Source of the DNA: Rhodospirillaceae bacterium | GTDB lineage: Bacteria > Pseudomonadota > Alphaproteobacteria > UBA8366 | Direction of reading: 5' to 3' | Length of the DNA: 64,000 nt | Assembly (NCBI GenBank): GCA_002722095.1 | Contig: PBKG01000006.1 | Span: 383,426-447,425 of the forward strand | The notes under the pieces: model-generated | What the model was told of the DNA's origin: nothing | What the model saw: the letters and a program-made list of their open reading frames with translations, nothing else | The model's database searches: none | Shown here: in pieces, positions 28,434-38,280 of the stretch | Numbering within the stretch: the first letter of the stretch is position 1 | How the letters are laid out: each line of letters starts with the position of its first letter | Position numbers and translations under genes: made by a program

Positions 28434-28928
28434 ATGAATGGTGAGACTCCAACCTTCGATTCTCGGCGAGATGTATATTTCGCCGCTGCGCTTCGGCCCA
28501 ATCGTAGCCTTAACGCGCCCGGTTTCTGGATATTGATGGGTATCGCGTCTGTTTTTGCACTCGGCATTGGTACCGCATTTATGTTGGTCGGCGCATGGCC
28601 CGTATTGGGGTTCTGCGGCCTGGAAATATTACTGCTCTACTGGGCATTCCGAGCCAATTATCGGAGCGGACGCGGAGGCGAAGATCTGCAATTGACCGAA
28701 AAGGTGATGGAGGTCGTACGCACATCGCCTTACGGCCAAACCCGGTATTGGCATTTCGAACCAACCTGGCTGCAGGTGCTGATCGATGATCCCCCCGAAC
28801 ACCACAGCAAACTCAAACTGGCGAGCCACGGAAGGTCGTTGGAAATAGGTTCCTTCCTAACGCCCCAAGAGCGTCTACAGGTCGCTCACGCGCTGCGCGA
28901 CGCACTGAACCGCTGGCGGCGGCGCTAG
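28434..28928 (+). CDS. DUF2244 membrane protein
   Basis: A 164-residue protein with two adjacent hydrophobic segments (about 31-50 and 53-70) and a soluble C-terminal half ending in LTPQERLQVAHALRDAL. Motifs such as LRPNRSL near residue 21 and FEPTWLQV are those of the DUF2244 family, common in alphaproteobacteria and of unknown function. It is followed 18 bases later by the EamA transporter and lies divergent to nth, a frequent neighbour. Confidence 0.85.
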   Translation: MNGETPTFDSRRDVYFAAALRPNRSLNAPGFWILMGIASVFALGIGTAFMLVGAWPVLGFCGLEILLLYWAFRANYRSGRGGEDLQLTEKVMEVVRTSPYGQTRYWHFEPTWLQVLIDDPPEHHSKLKLASHGRSLEIGSFLTPQERLQVAHALRDALNRWRRR

Positions 28929-28946
28929 TCCGACTCGTCCCTTTCG

Positions 28947-29837
28947 ATGTCGTCAAATTTGAAACCTGCGCATTTGGCCGCGCTATGCGCCTTGGTGCTT
29001 TTTTGGAGCCTGGCATTCGTGATGCTGAAAATCGCCGTCGCGACGGTGCCGCCGGCAAGCGCTGCATTTTCACGCCTGCTGGTTGCCGCGGTGATGTTGT
29101 GGGCGATCATGCGGTTGATGGGCCAACGGTTGAGCTGGAACCCGACACATTGGCGCTACTTTCTGTTGCTCGGCTTTATCGCCAACGCACTGCCATTCCT
29201 GTTGGTCCTACACGGAATGCGGCATATCGATTCGGGCCTGGGTGCGATCCTTATGGGAGCAATGCCCGTCGTAACCGTGGTGCTCGCGCATTTCTTCTCC
29301 GACGGGTCGGAGAGGCTGACGCCAAGGAAGACCATTGGCGTCGGGATCGGGTTTGCCGCCCTGCTGTTGCTCATCGGGCCGGCCGCGCTGGAAGGACTGG
29401 GCCGTCATGTGTTTGCGGAACTCTCGGTAATCGGCGGTGCAATCTGTTTCGCCGTTGCCGCTGTGGTAACCCGCCGGGCCCCGGAGCTGCCGATTTGCAC
29501 CTTAAGCGCAGGTGTAATGATCACCGCAACCCTCTGCGCACTGCCCATCGCTCTCATTTCCGATTGGCCATTTTCCATCTCGCCGGACCCCAAAGCCCTG
29601 TGGGCACTTCTTTGGCTCGGAATATTTCCCACCGGCCTGGCGACCCTGCTTTATTTCTTCGTCGTCCTTGGGGCAGGCACCGGATTTTTCGCCATGAGCA
29701 ACTACCTGGTACCGGTTGCCGGCGTATTTTGGGGCGTTCTGTTTTTGAGCGAGCAGCCGGATTGGCAAAGCCTTGCAGCGCTCGCGATGATACTTGCGGG
29801 AATTTGGCTCGTGGGACCCGCTCAAGCAAAAAGATAG
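28947..29837 (+). CDS. EamA-family drug/metabolite transporter
   Basis: A 296-residue inner-membrane protein with ten hydrophobic segments arranged as two EamA repeats. The first repeat has ALVLFWSLAFVMLKIAVATV and the second starts near GLGRHVFAELSVIGGAICFA. Residues ALLWLGIFPTGLATLLYFFV and LVPVAGVFWGVLFLSE are the usual C-terminal EamA blocks. The substrate cannot be read from the sequence. It ends 22 bases from the convergent dapB gene. Confidence 0.88.
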   Translation: MSSNLKPAHLAALCALVLFWSLAFVMLKIAVATVPPASAAFSRLLVAAVMLWAIMRLMGQRLSWNPTHWRYFLLLGFIANALPFLLVLHGMRHIDSGLGAILMGAMPVVTVVLAHFFSDGSERLTPRKTIGVGIGFAALLLLIGPAALEGLGRHVFAELSVIGGAICFAVAAVVTRRAPELPICTLSAGVMITATLCALPIALISDWPFSISPDPKALWALLWLGIFPTGLATLLYFFVVLGAGTGFFAMSNYLVPVAGVFWGVLFLSEQPDWQSLAALAMILAGIWLVGPAQAKR

Positions 29838-29859
29838 GCCAATTTTCGATTAGGCCCGT

Positions 29860-30675
29860 CTAGTCGTCGAAACCCAACACCGATTTCATCGAATAGAGGC
29901 CAGGTGCTTTGCCTTGCGTCCAAAGCGCGGCACGCACCGCGCCAGAAGCAAAAACAACTCGCGACGCCGCCTTATGAGTCAATTCGATACGCTCACCCTC
30001 GCCGGCAAAGACCACCGTGTGATCGCCAACCACGTCGCCGCCTCGCAGGGTCGCGAATCCAATCTCCCCTTTCGGCCGGGCGCCGGTGTGACCGTCCCGC
30101 ACGGCCTGTTTCACATCCCCAAGGGCCACTTCTCGGCCGGCTGCAGCCGCCTCGCCCAGCCCGATCGCGGTTCCCGAAGGTGCGTCGACCTTATGGCGAT
30201 GGTGCATTTCGACGATTTCAATATCGAACTCCTCGCCCAACAGGCCCGCCACTTGCTCTGTCAGTGCAAGCAACAAGGTGACCCCGACGCTCATATTGGG
30301 CGCACGCACGACCGGCACGGACTTTGCCGCACCGGTGATCTCCGCCTCCTGCGCCGTATCAAGGCCCGTGGTGCCGGCAATCAAGGCCGTGCCGTTCTCC
30401 TTGCAGAGAGATGCATACATTGCCGTAACTGCGGGCGCGGTGAAGTCGATGATCGCATCCGCCGCCGCGACCATGGCCGCCGCATCATCGCTCAGGGGCA
30501 CGCCAATCTCGCCGATTGCGGCAAGCGTACCTGCATCCTGGCCCAGAGCCGGATGGCCTGGCGCTTCAGTCGCCGCGCAAACTGTGCAACCCGCAGTCTC
30601 GCTCACCTGGCGGACGCACATTTGGCCCATCCGACCAGACGCGCCGACAACGCCGATTTTCATATCATTGGCCAT
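29860..30675 (-). CDS. dapB: 4-hydroxy-tetrahydrodipicolinate reductase
   Basis: A 271-residue enzyme of the diaminopimelate/lysine pathway. The Rossmann motif GVVGASGRMGQ lies at the N-terminus. The catalytic block EMHHRHKVDAPSGTA contains the general-acid histidine and the substrate-binding lysine. The C-terminus has LRGGDVVGDHTVVFAGEGER, typical of DapB. ATG 30675 has GGGAGAAA upstream; an ATG four codons later is a less likely start. It is on the same strand as dnaJ, 69 bases downstream. Confidence 0.95.
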   Translation of the reverse strand: MANDMKIGVVGASGRMGQMCVRQVSETAGCTVCAATEAPGHPALGQDAGTLAAIGEIGVPLSDDAAAMVAAADAIIDFTAPAVTAMYASLCKENGTALIAGTTGLDTAQEAEITGAAKSVPVVRAPNMSVGVTLLLALTEQVAGLLGEEFDIEIVEMHHRHKVDAPSGTAIGLGEAAAAGREVALGDVKQAVRDGHTGARPKGEIGFATLRGGDVVGDHTVVFAGEGERIELTHKAASRVVFASGAVRAALWTQGKAPGLYSMKSVLGFDD

Positions 30676-30744
30676 GACAATTTCTCCCGTTAGGTCGGGA
30701 TGTAGCACAATGGACTGGAAATTGACAAAGCGGAGAATTCACCC

Positions 30745-31878
30745 CTACTCGGTCAAATCTTCCCAGATTTCCTTCACTTTGCTGAAAAAACCCTCGGACA
30801 TGGGGCTATGCGACGCCTTGCCGCCGGAATTTTCAAACTCCTTCAGCAGTTCCTTCTGCTTCTTGGTGAGATTAACCGGCGTTTCCACGGTGGTTTCCAC
30901 ATACATATCGCCGCGGCCCTTGCCGTTCAGTACGGTCATTCCCTTGCCCTTGAGCCTGAACTGCTGGCCAGTCTGGGTGCCGTCGGGAATGTTCATCTTG
31001 GCGCGAGTGCCGTCGATCGTCGGCACCTCGATCGACCCGCCAATCGAGGCCGTGGTCATTGGGATCGGAATTCGACAGAAAACATCTGCGCCTTCGCGCT
31101 CGAAGATACGGTGGCTTTCGACACCGAGGAAGACGTAAAGATCGCCTGCCGGAGCGCCCCGCAAACCGGCCTCACCTTCGCCGGCAAGCCTAATCCTGGT
31201 TCCATCCTCAACGCCGGGCGGAATGTTTACCGCGAGGTTTTTCTCCTTATGCACCCGTCCGGAACCCGAACACGTACCGCAAGGGTTGTCGATAACCCGT
31301 CCCTGGCCCTGACATTGCGGGCACGTTCGTTCGATGGTGAAAAAACCCTGCTGGCTCCGCACCTTGCCAGCACCCCCGCATGCCGGACAGCCGATCGGTT
31401 GCGCCCCTTCCGCGGCGCCGGACCCGCTGCAATCACCGCAGCTGACCGTCGTGGGAACGCGAATTTCGACCTGCCGCCCTTTGAAGGCGTCTTCCATGGA
31501 GATGGTCAAATTGTAGCGTAAGTCAGCCCCTCGCGACGCGCCGCCCTGACGTCCGCCGCGCCGGTTACCGCCCATAAAATCGCCGAACATTTCATCGAAA
31601 ATATCCGAAAACCCACCGGAGAAATCGAATCCGCCGGCCCCCGCCCCGCCACCTTCAAATGCCTCGTGGCCGAACCGGTCGTACGCAGCCCGTTTGTCCT
31701 CGTCCTTAAGGACTTCGTAAGCTTCGTTGATTTCCTTGAATTTGGCTTCCGCCTCTTCGTTATCGGGATTGCGGTCCGGGTGATACTCCATGGCAAGCTT
31801 GCGATAGGCACTCTTCAACCCATCGGACTCGCAGTCGCGCGAAACGCCGAGCACTTCGTAATAGTCGCGCTTTTCCAT
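30745..31878 (-). CDS. dnaJ: Chaperone protein DnaJ
   Basis: A 377-residue type I J-protein. The J domain has HPD at 33-35, then a glycine/phenylalanine-rich linker (about 75-110), a cysteine-rich zinc domain with four CxxCxGxG-type repeats ([32 protein letters not shown]), and the C-terminal substrate-binding region. ATG 31878 follows AAGGGG; a GTG two codons earlier is less likely. It lies 91 bases downstream of dnaK on the same strand. Confidence 0.96.
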   Translation of the reverse strand: MEKRDYYEVLGVSRDCESDGLKSAYRKLAMEYHPDRNPDNEEAEAKFKEINEAYEVLKDEDKRAAYDRFGHEAFEGGGAGAGGFDFSGGFSDIFDEMFGDFMGGNRRGGRQGGASRGADLRYNLTISMEDAFKGRQVEIRVPTTVSCGDCSGSGAAEGAQPIGCPACGGAGKVRSQQGFFTIERTCPQCQGQGRVIDNPCGTCSGSGRVHKEKNLAVNIPPGVEDGTRIRLAGEGEAGLRGAPAGDLYVFLGVESHRIFEREGADVFCRIPIPMTTASIGGSIEVPTIDGTRAKMNIPDGTQTGQQFRLKGKGMTVLNGKGRGDMYVETTVETPVNLTKKQKELLKEFENSGGKASHSPMSEGFFSKVKEIWEDLTE

Positions 31879-31969
31879 CGCCACCCCTTAAAACAGGTCG
31901 GCCCGGAACATTATGCGGCGGGCGCCAAGACTGGTGCGCCGCCTGTTCCGAGCCCAACGACCAGCCCCA

Positions 31970-33916
31970 TTAGGATCCGGTCTTTTTCTCTTTCTCGTCG
32001 CTATCGTCGTCGACTTCCTCGAAGTCCGCGTCGACGACATCGTCGGCTTTTTCGGCTTCGCTCTCGGGCGCCTCTTCCGATCCGCCGGCATCGTTGGCCG
32101 CCGCTTCTTCCTGACTCGCCTTGTACATGGCTTCGCCGAGTTTCATAGAGGATTGCGACAATGCTTCGGTGCCCTTTGTCATCGCTTCGAGATCTTCCGC
32201 CTCGATCGCTTCCTTCAGGCTCGCGACATCCTTTTCGATTGCCTCTTTTTCGGAAGCATCGATCTGGTCGCCAAACTCGCCAAGGCTTTTTTCAGTCGCA
32301 TAGACCAAACTATCGGCGTTGTTCTTGGCTTCGATGATTTCGCGTTTCTGTTTGTCTTCGGACGCGTGTTCTTCCGCTTCCTCGACCATCTTGTCGATAT
32401 CGTCGTCGGACAGACCGCCGGAGGCTTGGATTCGGATCTGTTGCTCCTTGCCAGTAGCTTTGTCCTTAGCTGACACGTTGACGATACCGTTTGCATCGAT
32501 GTCGAACGTAACTTCGATCTGCGGCATGCCGCGCGGCGAGGGCGGAATTCCAACCAAATCAAACTGGCCCAGCACCTTATTATCGGCGGCCATTTCGCGC
32601 TCGCCCTGGAAAACGCGGATGGTGACCGCTGTCTGATTGTCTTCGGCTGTCGAGAAGACTTGGCTCTTCTTGGTCGGGATTGTGGTGTTACGGTCGATCA
32701 ACCGCGTGAAGACACCGCCCAACGTCTCGATACCCAGCGATAGCGGTGTCACGTCGAGCAACAACACATCTTTGACGTCACCTTGCAGTACGCCAGCCTG
32801 AATCGCAGCACCGATGGCAACCACCTCATCGGGGTTGACACCGTGACTCGGATCCTTGCCGAAGAAATTTTTCACCGTCTCGCCGACCTTCGGCATCCGG
32901 GTCATGCCGCCGTCCAGGATCACCTCATCGATTTCGCTCGCCTTCAGACCGGCATCCTTAAGCGCCTTCTGGCAGGGGTCGATGGTGCGTTGGACGAGGT
33001 CGTCGACCAATGCTTCCAACTTGGCCCGGCTGAGTTTGATGTTGAGATGCTTCGGGCCCGCCTGATCAGCAGTGATAAACGGCAGATTTACATCGGTCTC
33101 CATCGCGCTCGACAGTTCGACCTTGGCTTTTTCACCGGCTTCCTTCAGCCGTTGCAGCGCAAGCTTGTCTTCGCGAAGATCGATCCCGTTTTCCTTCTTG
33201 AACTCGTCCGCGAGATAGTCGACCACGCGCTGATCGAAATCCTCACCGCCCAAGAACGTATCGCCATTGGTCGATTTGACCTCGAACACACCATCGCCGA
33301 TTTCGAGAATCGAAACGTCGAAGGTGCCGCCGCCCAGGTCATAGACCGCGATGGTACCGCTGCCCTTCTTGTCGAGCCCATAGGCGAGCGATGCCGCCGT
33401 TGGCTCGTTGATAATGCGCAGAACCTCGAGCCCGGCGATTTTACCGGCATCTTTAGTCGCCTGGCGCTGTGAATCGTTGAAATAGGCAGGCACCGTGATG
33501 ACAGCCTGATCGACACTCTCGCCCAAATAGGCTTCCGCGGTGTCCTTCATTTTTTGCAGCACAAACGCACTGATCTGGCTCGGCGCATATTTTTCGCCCG
33601 CGCATTCGACCCATGCGTCGCCGTTTTCGCCTTCGATGATCTCGAACGGCGCCAGCTCCCGATCTTTCTCAACCTCGGCATCGGTGAATCGCCGGCCGAT
33701 TAGACGCTTAATCGAAAAGAACGTGTTTTCCGGATTTGTAACCGCCTGGCGCTTGGCCGGATGGCCGACCAATCGTTCATTGGTTTCGGTAAACGCCACC
33801 ATGGAAGGGGTTGTGCGAAAACCTTCAGCATTTTCAATTACTTTTGCTTGGCTTCCTTCCATGACAGCGACACAGGAGTTTGTCGTGCCCAAATCGATAC
33901 CAATAACTTTTCCCAT
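31970..33916 (-). CDS. dnaK: Chaperone protein DnaK (Hsp70)
   Basis: A 648-residue Hsp70. The signatures are [17 protein letters not shown] at the N-terminus, [16 protein letters not shown] near 190-205, and the interdomain linker [16 protein letters not shown]. The C-terminal tail is rich in acidic residues and contains EEVDDD, replacing the E. coli EEV-terminal region. ATG 33916 follows AATGAGGTTTTG. A DUF1848 gene on the other strand separates it from grpE. A candidate heat-shock promoter is listed at 34068-34098. Confidence 0.97.
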   Translation of the reverse strand: MGKVIGIDLGTTNSCVAVMEGSQAKVIENAEGFRTTPSMVAFTETNERLVGHPAKRQAVTNPENTFFSIKRLIGRRFTDAEVEKDRELAPFEIIEGENGDAWVECAGEKYAPSQISAFVLQKMKDTAEAYLGESVDQAVITVPAYFNDSQRQATKDAGKIAGLEVLRIINEPTAASLAYGLDKKGSGTIAVYDLGGGTFDVSILEIGDGVFEVKSTNGDTFLGGEDFDQRVVDYLADEFKKENGIDLREDKLALQRLKEAGEKAKVELSSAMETDVNLPFITADQAGPKHLNIKLSRAKLEALVDDLVQRTIDPCQKALKDAGLKASEIDEVILDGGMTRMPKVGETVKNFFGKDPSHGVNPDEVVAIGAAIQAGVLQGDVKDVLLLDVTPLSLGIETLGGVFTRLIDRNTTIPTKKSQVFSTAEDNQTAVTIRVFQGEREMAADNKVLGQFDLVGIPPSPRGMPQIEVTFDIDANGIVNVSAKDKATGKEQQIRIQASGGLSDDDIDKMVEEAEEHASEDKQKREIIEAKNNADSLVYATEKSLGEFGDQIDASEKEAIEKDVASLKEAIEAEDLEAMTKGTEALSQSSMKLGEAMYKASQEEAAANDAGGSEEAPESEAEKADDVVDADFEEVDDDSDEKEKKTGS

Positions 33917-34067
33917 CAAAACCTCATTTCTGTCGGCAGGCCAAACGATCGGGCAATGCCTCGCGGCAACCTCTAAATCGGTCTTGCTATTTGCCTTTCC
34001 CCGCGGCCTGTTCGTCAGCGCCGCATTTTTGGCCCCCGGCTACACCGGTTTGTTGTTAACTGCCCGA

Positions 34068-34098
34068 GATATAGGCAGCCGGGCGGTACTCTGCAACC
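34068..34098 (-). promoter_or_regulatory. Candidate RpoH (sigma-32) promoter of dnaK
   Basis: On the minus strand GGTTGC (-35-like, 34098-34093) is followed at a plausible spacing by CCTATATC (34075-34068), which resembles the CCTATAT -10 box of alphaproteobacterial RpoH promoters. It lies about 150 bases before the dnaK ATG. The -35 part is only a partial match to CTTGAA. Confidence 0.4.
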
Positions 34099-34184
34099 CA
34101 TCCTTCGATAAGAAAATTTAACCCCTCGATTGGACCGCAAACGGCGCTAAACTTGTCCAGTCGCCATACATATGAGCTTTGCCC

Positions 34185-35060
34185 GTGATTTTGTCCGCCA
34201 GCTACAAAACCGACATCCCCGCCTTTTACTCGGAATGGTTCCGCTCCAGGCTGCGAATGGGCCTTTGCGAGAGCAAGAACCCCTTTAATGGCAAGATTTC
34301 TCAAATTTCCTTGGATGCCGAGGAGATCGACGCAATCGTCTTTTGGACCCGCAATATTCACCCGTTGCTGGACTATTTGGACGAAATCCGCGCGCAAGCC
34401 CCATTTTCGGTACAATTCACCATCACAAACTATCCCCGCGCCCTCGAAACCAGCACCATCGCATGTGAAAATGCAGTATCCGACTTGCGAAAACTGGCTA
34501 ATCTCTACGGACCGAAAGCCGTTGTCTGGCGCTACGATCCGATTTTGTTTTCGACGCTGACACCCGCCGAATGGCACCAAAAGAATTTTGCAAAGTTAGC
34601 GCGGGACATGGCCGGTGCGGTTGACGAGGTCGTGGTGTCATTCGCGCATATTTACCGCAAAACCAAGCGTAATCTGGATCAAGCCGCCGAATTTCACGAA
34701 TTTCACTGGATTGACCCCGACGGGATCGAAAAGGAAGCGTTGCTCGAAAATTTACGGGACATTGCCGATCTGAATGGGATTCGGCTCACCATATGCGCCC
34801 AAAAGGAATATCTGGTGCCGGGAGTCGATCTCGCGCGATGCATCGATGCGGAGCGCCTATCCGAAATCGCCGGCGCGCCAATCGTAGCGCCGAAACAAGG
34901 CAACCGTCCTGACTGCCTCTGCCACAAGGCGAGAGATATCGGCGCCTACGACAGTTGCCCCCATGGCTGTCGCTATTGCTATGCGGTCAATAATCACACC
35001 GCAGCAAAAGCTAACTATCGCGATCACCAACCCGAGTTCGCAATGCTTGGAAAACATTGA
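34185..35060 (+). CDS. DUF1848 protein with cysteine-rich C-terminus
   Basis: About 291 residues. The start MILSASYKTDIPAFYSEWF is the typical opening of the DUF1848 family, and IVFWTRN plus YDPILF are further family blocks. The C-terminal part has CLCHKARDIG followed by CPHGCRYCYA, a cysteine cluster suggestive of an iron-sulfur centre, although no canonical radical-SAM CxxxCxxC motif is at the N-terminus. The function is unknown. GTG 34185 is preferred to TTG 34179. It is the only plus-strand gene between dnaJ and hrcA, splitting dnaK from grpE. Confidence 0.85.
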   Translation: MILSASYKTDIPAFYSEWFRSRLRMGLCESKNPFNGKISQISLDAEEIDAIVFWTRNIHPLLDYLDEIRAQAPFSVQFTITNYPRALETSTIACENAVSDLRKLANLYGPKAVVWRYDPILFSTLTPAEWHQKNFAKLARDMAGAVDEVVVSFAHIYRKTKRNLDQAAEFHEFHWIDPDGIEKEALLENLRDIADLNGIRLTICAQKEYLVPGVDLARCIDAERLSEIAGAPIVAPKQGNRPDCLCHKARDIGAYDSCPHGCRYCYAVNNHTAAKANYRDHQPEFAMLGKH

Positions 35061-35090
35061 GGTTAAATGGAGAATTAGGCTTGGCCGCGC

Positions 35091-35765
35091 TCAGGCGGTC
35101 GTGTCCACATGCTCCACATCGTCCGGGGGCTCGTCCGCAGCGCCTTTTGCAATCGCCACCATAGCCGGTCGCAGCAGGCGATCATGCATGACATATCCAG
35201 GCTGCAACAATTCGACGATGGTGCCCGCAGGCTGGCCCGAATCTTCAACCTCGTACATCGCCTGATGGTAATCGTGATCGAATTTTTCGCCGAGCGGCTC
35301 TAACTTGGTCACACCGTGTTTTTCGAAAGCGGCAAGAAATTCTTTCTCGACCAACTCCACCCCGACCACGAGATTTTTAACCGCTTCATCCGATTCTTTG
35401 ACGTCATCGCTAACTGCATCCAAGGCGCGGTGCAGATTATCCGAAACATTGAGCAGGTCCTTCACCAGCGCGCTGGGACCGAATTTCTTCGCATCCGCCA
35501 CATCGCGTTCCGCACGGCGGCGGGTATTTTCTGCATCCGCCAGGGCGCGCAAGCTTCGGTCCTTAAGGTCGGCCAGTTCCGCCTCTAGCTCCGCTACCCG
35601 TGCGTCCGCAGAAACATCTTCGTCCTTTGTATCGACCACGCTGTCTTCGACGATCGGCGAACCGAGTGATTCCTCTTCCGCGCCGTCCGCATTCTGCTCG
35701 AGAGATTCGTCCGACGCTTCTTGTGATACGTTAGATTCGGGAGAATTCTTTTTATTATTTGCCAT
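35091..35765 (-). CDS. grpE: GrpE nucleotide exchange factor
   Basis: A 224-residue cochaperone that releases ADP from DnaK. An acidic disordered N-terminus (about 1-55) leads into a long coiled coil (about 58-110, VAELEAELADLKDRSLRALAD), followed by the compact beta domain ending in LLRPAMVAIAKG. The blocks FDHDYHQAMYEV and LLQPGYVMHDRLLRPA are typical. It lies 15 bases downstream of hrcA, so hrcA-grpE is an operon. Confidence 0.95.
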   Translation of the reverse strand: MANNKKNSPESNVSQEASDESLEQNADGAEEESLGSPIVEDSVVDTKDEDVSADARVAELEAELADLKDRSLRALADAENTRRRAERDVADAKKFGPSALVKDLLNVSDNLHRALDAVSDDVKESDEAVKNLVVGVELVEKEFLAAFEKHGVTKLEPLGEKFDHDYHQAMYEVEDSGQPAGTIVELLQPGYVMHDRLLRPAMVAIAKGAADEPPDDVEHVDTTA

Positions 35766-35780
35766 AAGTCCTGCCTGTTT

Positions 35781-36815
35781 TTATCCGATCAATCGGCCAA
35801 CGATCTTTGCCGTGTAATCCACCATTGGGATCACCCTTGCATAATTTATCCGTGTCGGACCGACAACGCCGATAGCACCAATAATCGCTTCATTACGATT
35901 TTTGAAAGGGGAAATGACCATGGAACAACCGGCGAGCGAAAACAATTCGTTTTCAGCACCAATAAAAATCTGCACTCCCTCCGCATCGTCCGCGGCTTCG
36001 ATCAGGCCCAACAACGCCTCTTTGGTCTCAAGCGCCTCGAAGAGGGCCCTAATTTTTTCCAATTCCTCAAGCGCGGTCACATCCTCGAGCAATTTGGCCT
36101 GGCCGCGCACGATCAATACTCCGTCCTCGCTGTCGCCGGACCAGGTTGCGAGACCCGCTTCCACAACTTTTTGGGATAGGGAATCGATTTCCGCACGCTG
36201 GGTTTGGATTTCAAGGTTCACGTCCGCAGCTGCCTGATTGAGATTGCGGCCGACAAACTTAGCCGAAAGATAGTTCGACGCTTCGATCAGGCTGGATGCG
36301 GGCAAACCAAGCGGCAAATCGATAATCCGATTCTCTACGGTCCCGTTTTCGAAGACCATAACCACCAGCGCACGGCCGGGGCCGAGTTGCACGAATTCCA
36401 CATGGCGTAAATTATCTTCGGATTTCGGCGCCATCACCAAGCCCGCACAGTTCGATAGGCCGCCCAAAAACGACGATGCCTCCTCTAGCACCTGGTTGAC
36501 GCTGCGGCCGGCGCCGACGCATTTCGCTTCGATGTCGCTGCGATCTTCCGAACTGAGATTGCCAACTTCCAGCAGACCATCGACGAACAGCCGCAGGCCT
36601 TGCTCCGTCGGCAAACGCCCGGCGGAGGTATGTGGCGCGTAGAGCAAGCCGAGCTCCTCCAAATCCGCCATCACATTGCGGATCGATGCGGCCGAGAGCG
36701 ATAATTCCGACAACCGCGATATGGTCCGCGAGCCTATGGGCGAACCGGTCGCTACATACGCTTCGACCACATGCTGCAGTACGGTTCGCGCGCGCTCGTT
36801 CAATTCCTCAATCAT
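35781..36815 (-). CDS. hrcA: Heat-inducible transcription repressor HrcA
   Basis: A 344-residue repressor that binds CIRCE elements and represses groESL-type operons. The winged-helix N-terminus has GSPIGSRTIS and ASIRNVMADLEELGLL, followed by HTSAGRLPTEQGLRLFVD, the classic HrcA block. A GAF-like domain forms the rest. ATG 36815 is used; a TTG three codons upstream is also open. I found no CIRCE repeat in its own upstream region (36816-36942), so its targets are presumably elsewhere. It is divergent to rph. Confidence 0.94.
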   Translation of the reverse strand: MIEELNERARTVLQHVVEAYVATGSPIGSRTISRLSELSLSAASIRNVMADLEELGLLYAPHTSAGRLPTEQGLRLFVDGLLEVGNLSSEDRSDIEAKCVGAGRSVNQVLEEASSFLGGLSNCAGLVMAPKSEDNLRHVEFVQLGPGRALVVMVFENGTVENRIIDLPLGLPASSLIEASNYLSAKFVGRNLNQAAADVNLEIQTQRAEIDSLSQKVVEAGLATWSGDSEDGVLIVRGQAKLLEDVTALEELEKIRALFEALETKEALLGLIEAADDAEGVQIFIGAENELFSLAGCSMVISPFKNRNEAIIGAIGVVGPTRINYARVIPMVDYTAKIVGRLIG

Positions 36816-36942
36816 GATGACCAAAATCTAGTGTCGCACCTGGGCAGCGTCAATCTGACCGGACTTTTAATCGCTCAGCGATCTCGCTGGACGAAGCCCC
36901 GTCGCCGGGATAGCTTCTCGCCAACAATTTGGAGAAATCTCA

Positions 36943-37653
36943 ATGCGTCCATCTGGTAGGTCGGCAGACCAACTCCGCGCGGTTTCGCTGGAAACCGGTG
37001 TTTCGAAATATGCTGAAGGCTCATGTGTCGCCAAATTCGGCGAGACACATGTCCTTTGCACCGCAAGCGTCGAAGACAGTGTCCCGCCTTTTTTGCGGAA
37101 TTCCGGGCGCGGTTGGGTGACGGCGGAATATAATATGCTGCCGCGCTCGACCAATACGCGCTCTAACCGGCGACGCACCGCGCGATCGGGCCGGACCCAG
37201 GAAATCCAGCGCCTTATTGGTCGAAGTTTGCGGGCAGTCACCAACTTGGAAGGCTTCGGCGAACTGCAGATTATTGTCGATTGCGACGTTTTGCAGGCAG
37301 ATGGCGGCACACGCACCGCGTCGATTACAGGTGGCTATGTGGCACTACATCTCGCATTCCAGCATCTCAAATCCATCGGCGCGATTGAAGATATACCCCT
37401 CACGGGTCAGGTCGCCGCGGTTTCGTGCGGGATATGGGAAGGGTCGTCGATTCTGGATCTGGACTATGCGGAAGATTCGACCGCCGAAGCGGATGCGAAT
37501 TTCGTTCTCACTGCTGATAGTGGCATCGTGGAAATACAGGGAACTGCGGAGGCAGACCCATTCAGCCGCGCACAATTCGACGAGCTGCTCGACCTTGCCG
37601 TCAAAGGCGTCGACGAGCTCTCGAAGGCACAAAACAACGCGCTTGGTCTCTAG
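36943..37653 (+). CDS. rph: Ribonuclease PH
   Basis: A 236-residue phosphorolytic 3'-5' exoribonuclease that trims tRNA 3' ends. Phosphate-binding and catalytic blocks are complete: [50 protein letters not shown] and [19 protein letters not shown]. The ATG has GGAGAAA eight bases upstream. The rph-rdgB-hemW order and its divergence from hrcA are normal for alphaproteobacteria. Confidence 0.96.
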   Translation: MRPSGRSADQLRAVSLETGVSKYAEGSCVAKFGETHVLCTASVEDSVPPFLRNSGRGWVTAEYNMLPRSTNTRSNRRRTARSGRTQEIQRLIGRSLRAVTNLEGFGELQIIVDCDVLQADGGTRTASITGGYVALHLAFQHLKSIGAIEDIPLTGQVAAVSCGIWEGSSILDLDYAEDSTAEADANFVLTADSGIVEIQGTAEADPFSRAQFDELLDLAVKGVDELSKAQNNALGL

Positions 37654-37677
37654 ACACGTCAAAAACGGTGATGCCCT

Positions 37678-38280
37678 GTGGCAAGGACTGGTTTCGGGAA
37701 AAATTTGGTTATCGCAAGCCATAACGAAGGCAAGGTTCGGGAAATTCGCGAGTTATTCGAGCCTTACGGTCTCGACGTACGATCGGCTGCCGAGCTGGAT
37801 CTGCCCGAGCCCGAGGAGACTGGTGCAACCTTCGTCGAGAACGCGATTTTAAAGGCCGAAGCCGCTGCAACAGGTTGCGGAATTGTTTCGCTGGCGGACG
37901 ATTCGGGCCTTGTCGTTCCCGCATTGGACGGCGCGCCGGGTATCTATTCCGCCAGATGGGCGGGACCTGAAAAGGATTTCGATCACGCAATGGCGCGCAT
38001 CGAAAACGAACTTGGTCCCGACGGCGATCGCGCAGCGCACTTCGTTTGCGTATTGGCGCTGGCGCACCCCGATGGAACCTGCGACACCTATGAGGGAAAG
38101 GTCCACGGCACGCTGGTCTGGCCCCCACGCGGCGATAAGGGCTTCGGCTACGATCCCATGTTTCGACCAGAAAATTACGATGAAACCTTCGGCGAGATAG
38201 ATCAGACGCAAAAGCACGATATCAGTCACCGAGCGGCGGCGTTTCGGTTGTTCATCGAGGATCAATTCAAGGATGGCTAG
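37678..38280 (+). CDS. rdgB: XTP/dITP diphosphatase RdgB (Ham1)
   Basis: A 200-residue house-cleaning nucleotidase that removes non-canonical purine triphosphates. The [14 protein letters not shown] motif (substrate loop) and [21 protein letters not shown] carry the catalytic aspartate and metal-binding residues; GFGYDPMF is the third family block. The start is GTG at 37678. It overlaps the hemW start by 8 bases. Confidence 0.95.
   Translation: MARTGFGKNLVIASHNEGKVREIRELFEPYGLDVRSAAELDLPEPEETGATFVENAILKAEAAATGCGIVSLADDSGLVVPALDGAPGIYSARWAGPEKDFDHAMARIENELGPDGDRAAHFVCVLALAHPDGTCDTYEGKVHGTLVWPPRGDKGFGYDPMFRPENYDETFGEIDQTQKHDISHRAAAFRLFIEDQFKDG

Noticed and set aside
32783..33472. Plus-strand frame inside dnaK
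   Set aside because: Antisense to dnaK, no start context or family match.
36816..36942. CIRCE element upstream of hrcA
   Set aside because: No TTAGCACTC-N9-GAGTGCTAA-like inverted repeat could be found in the gap.
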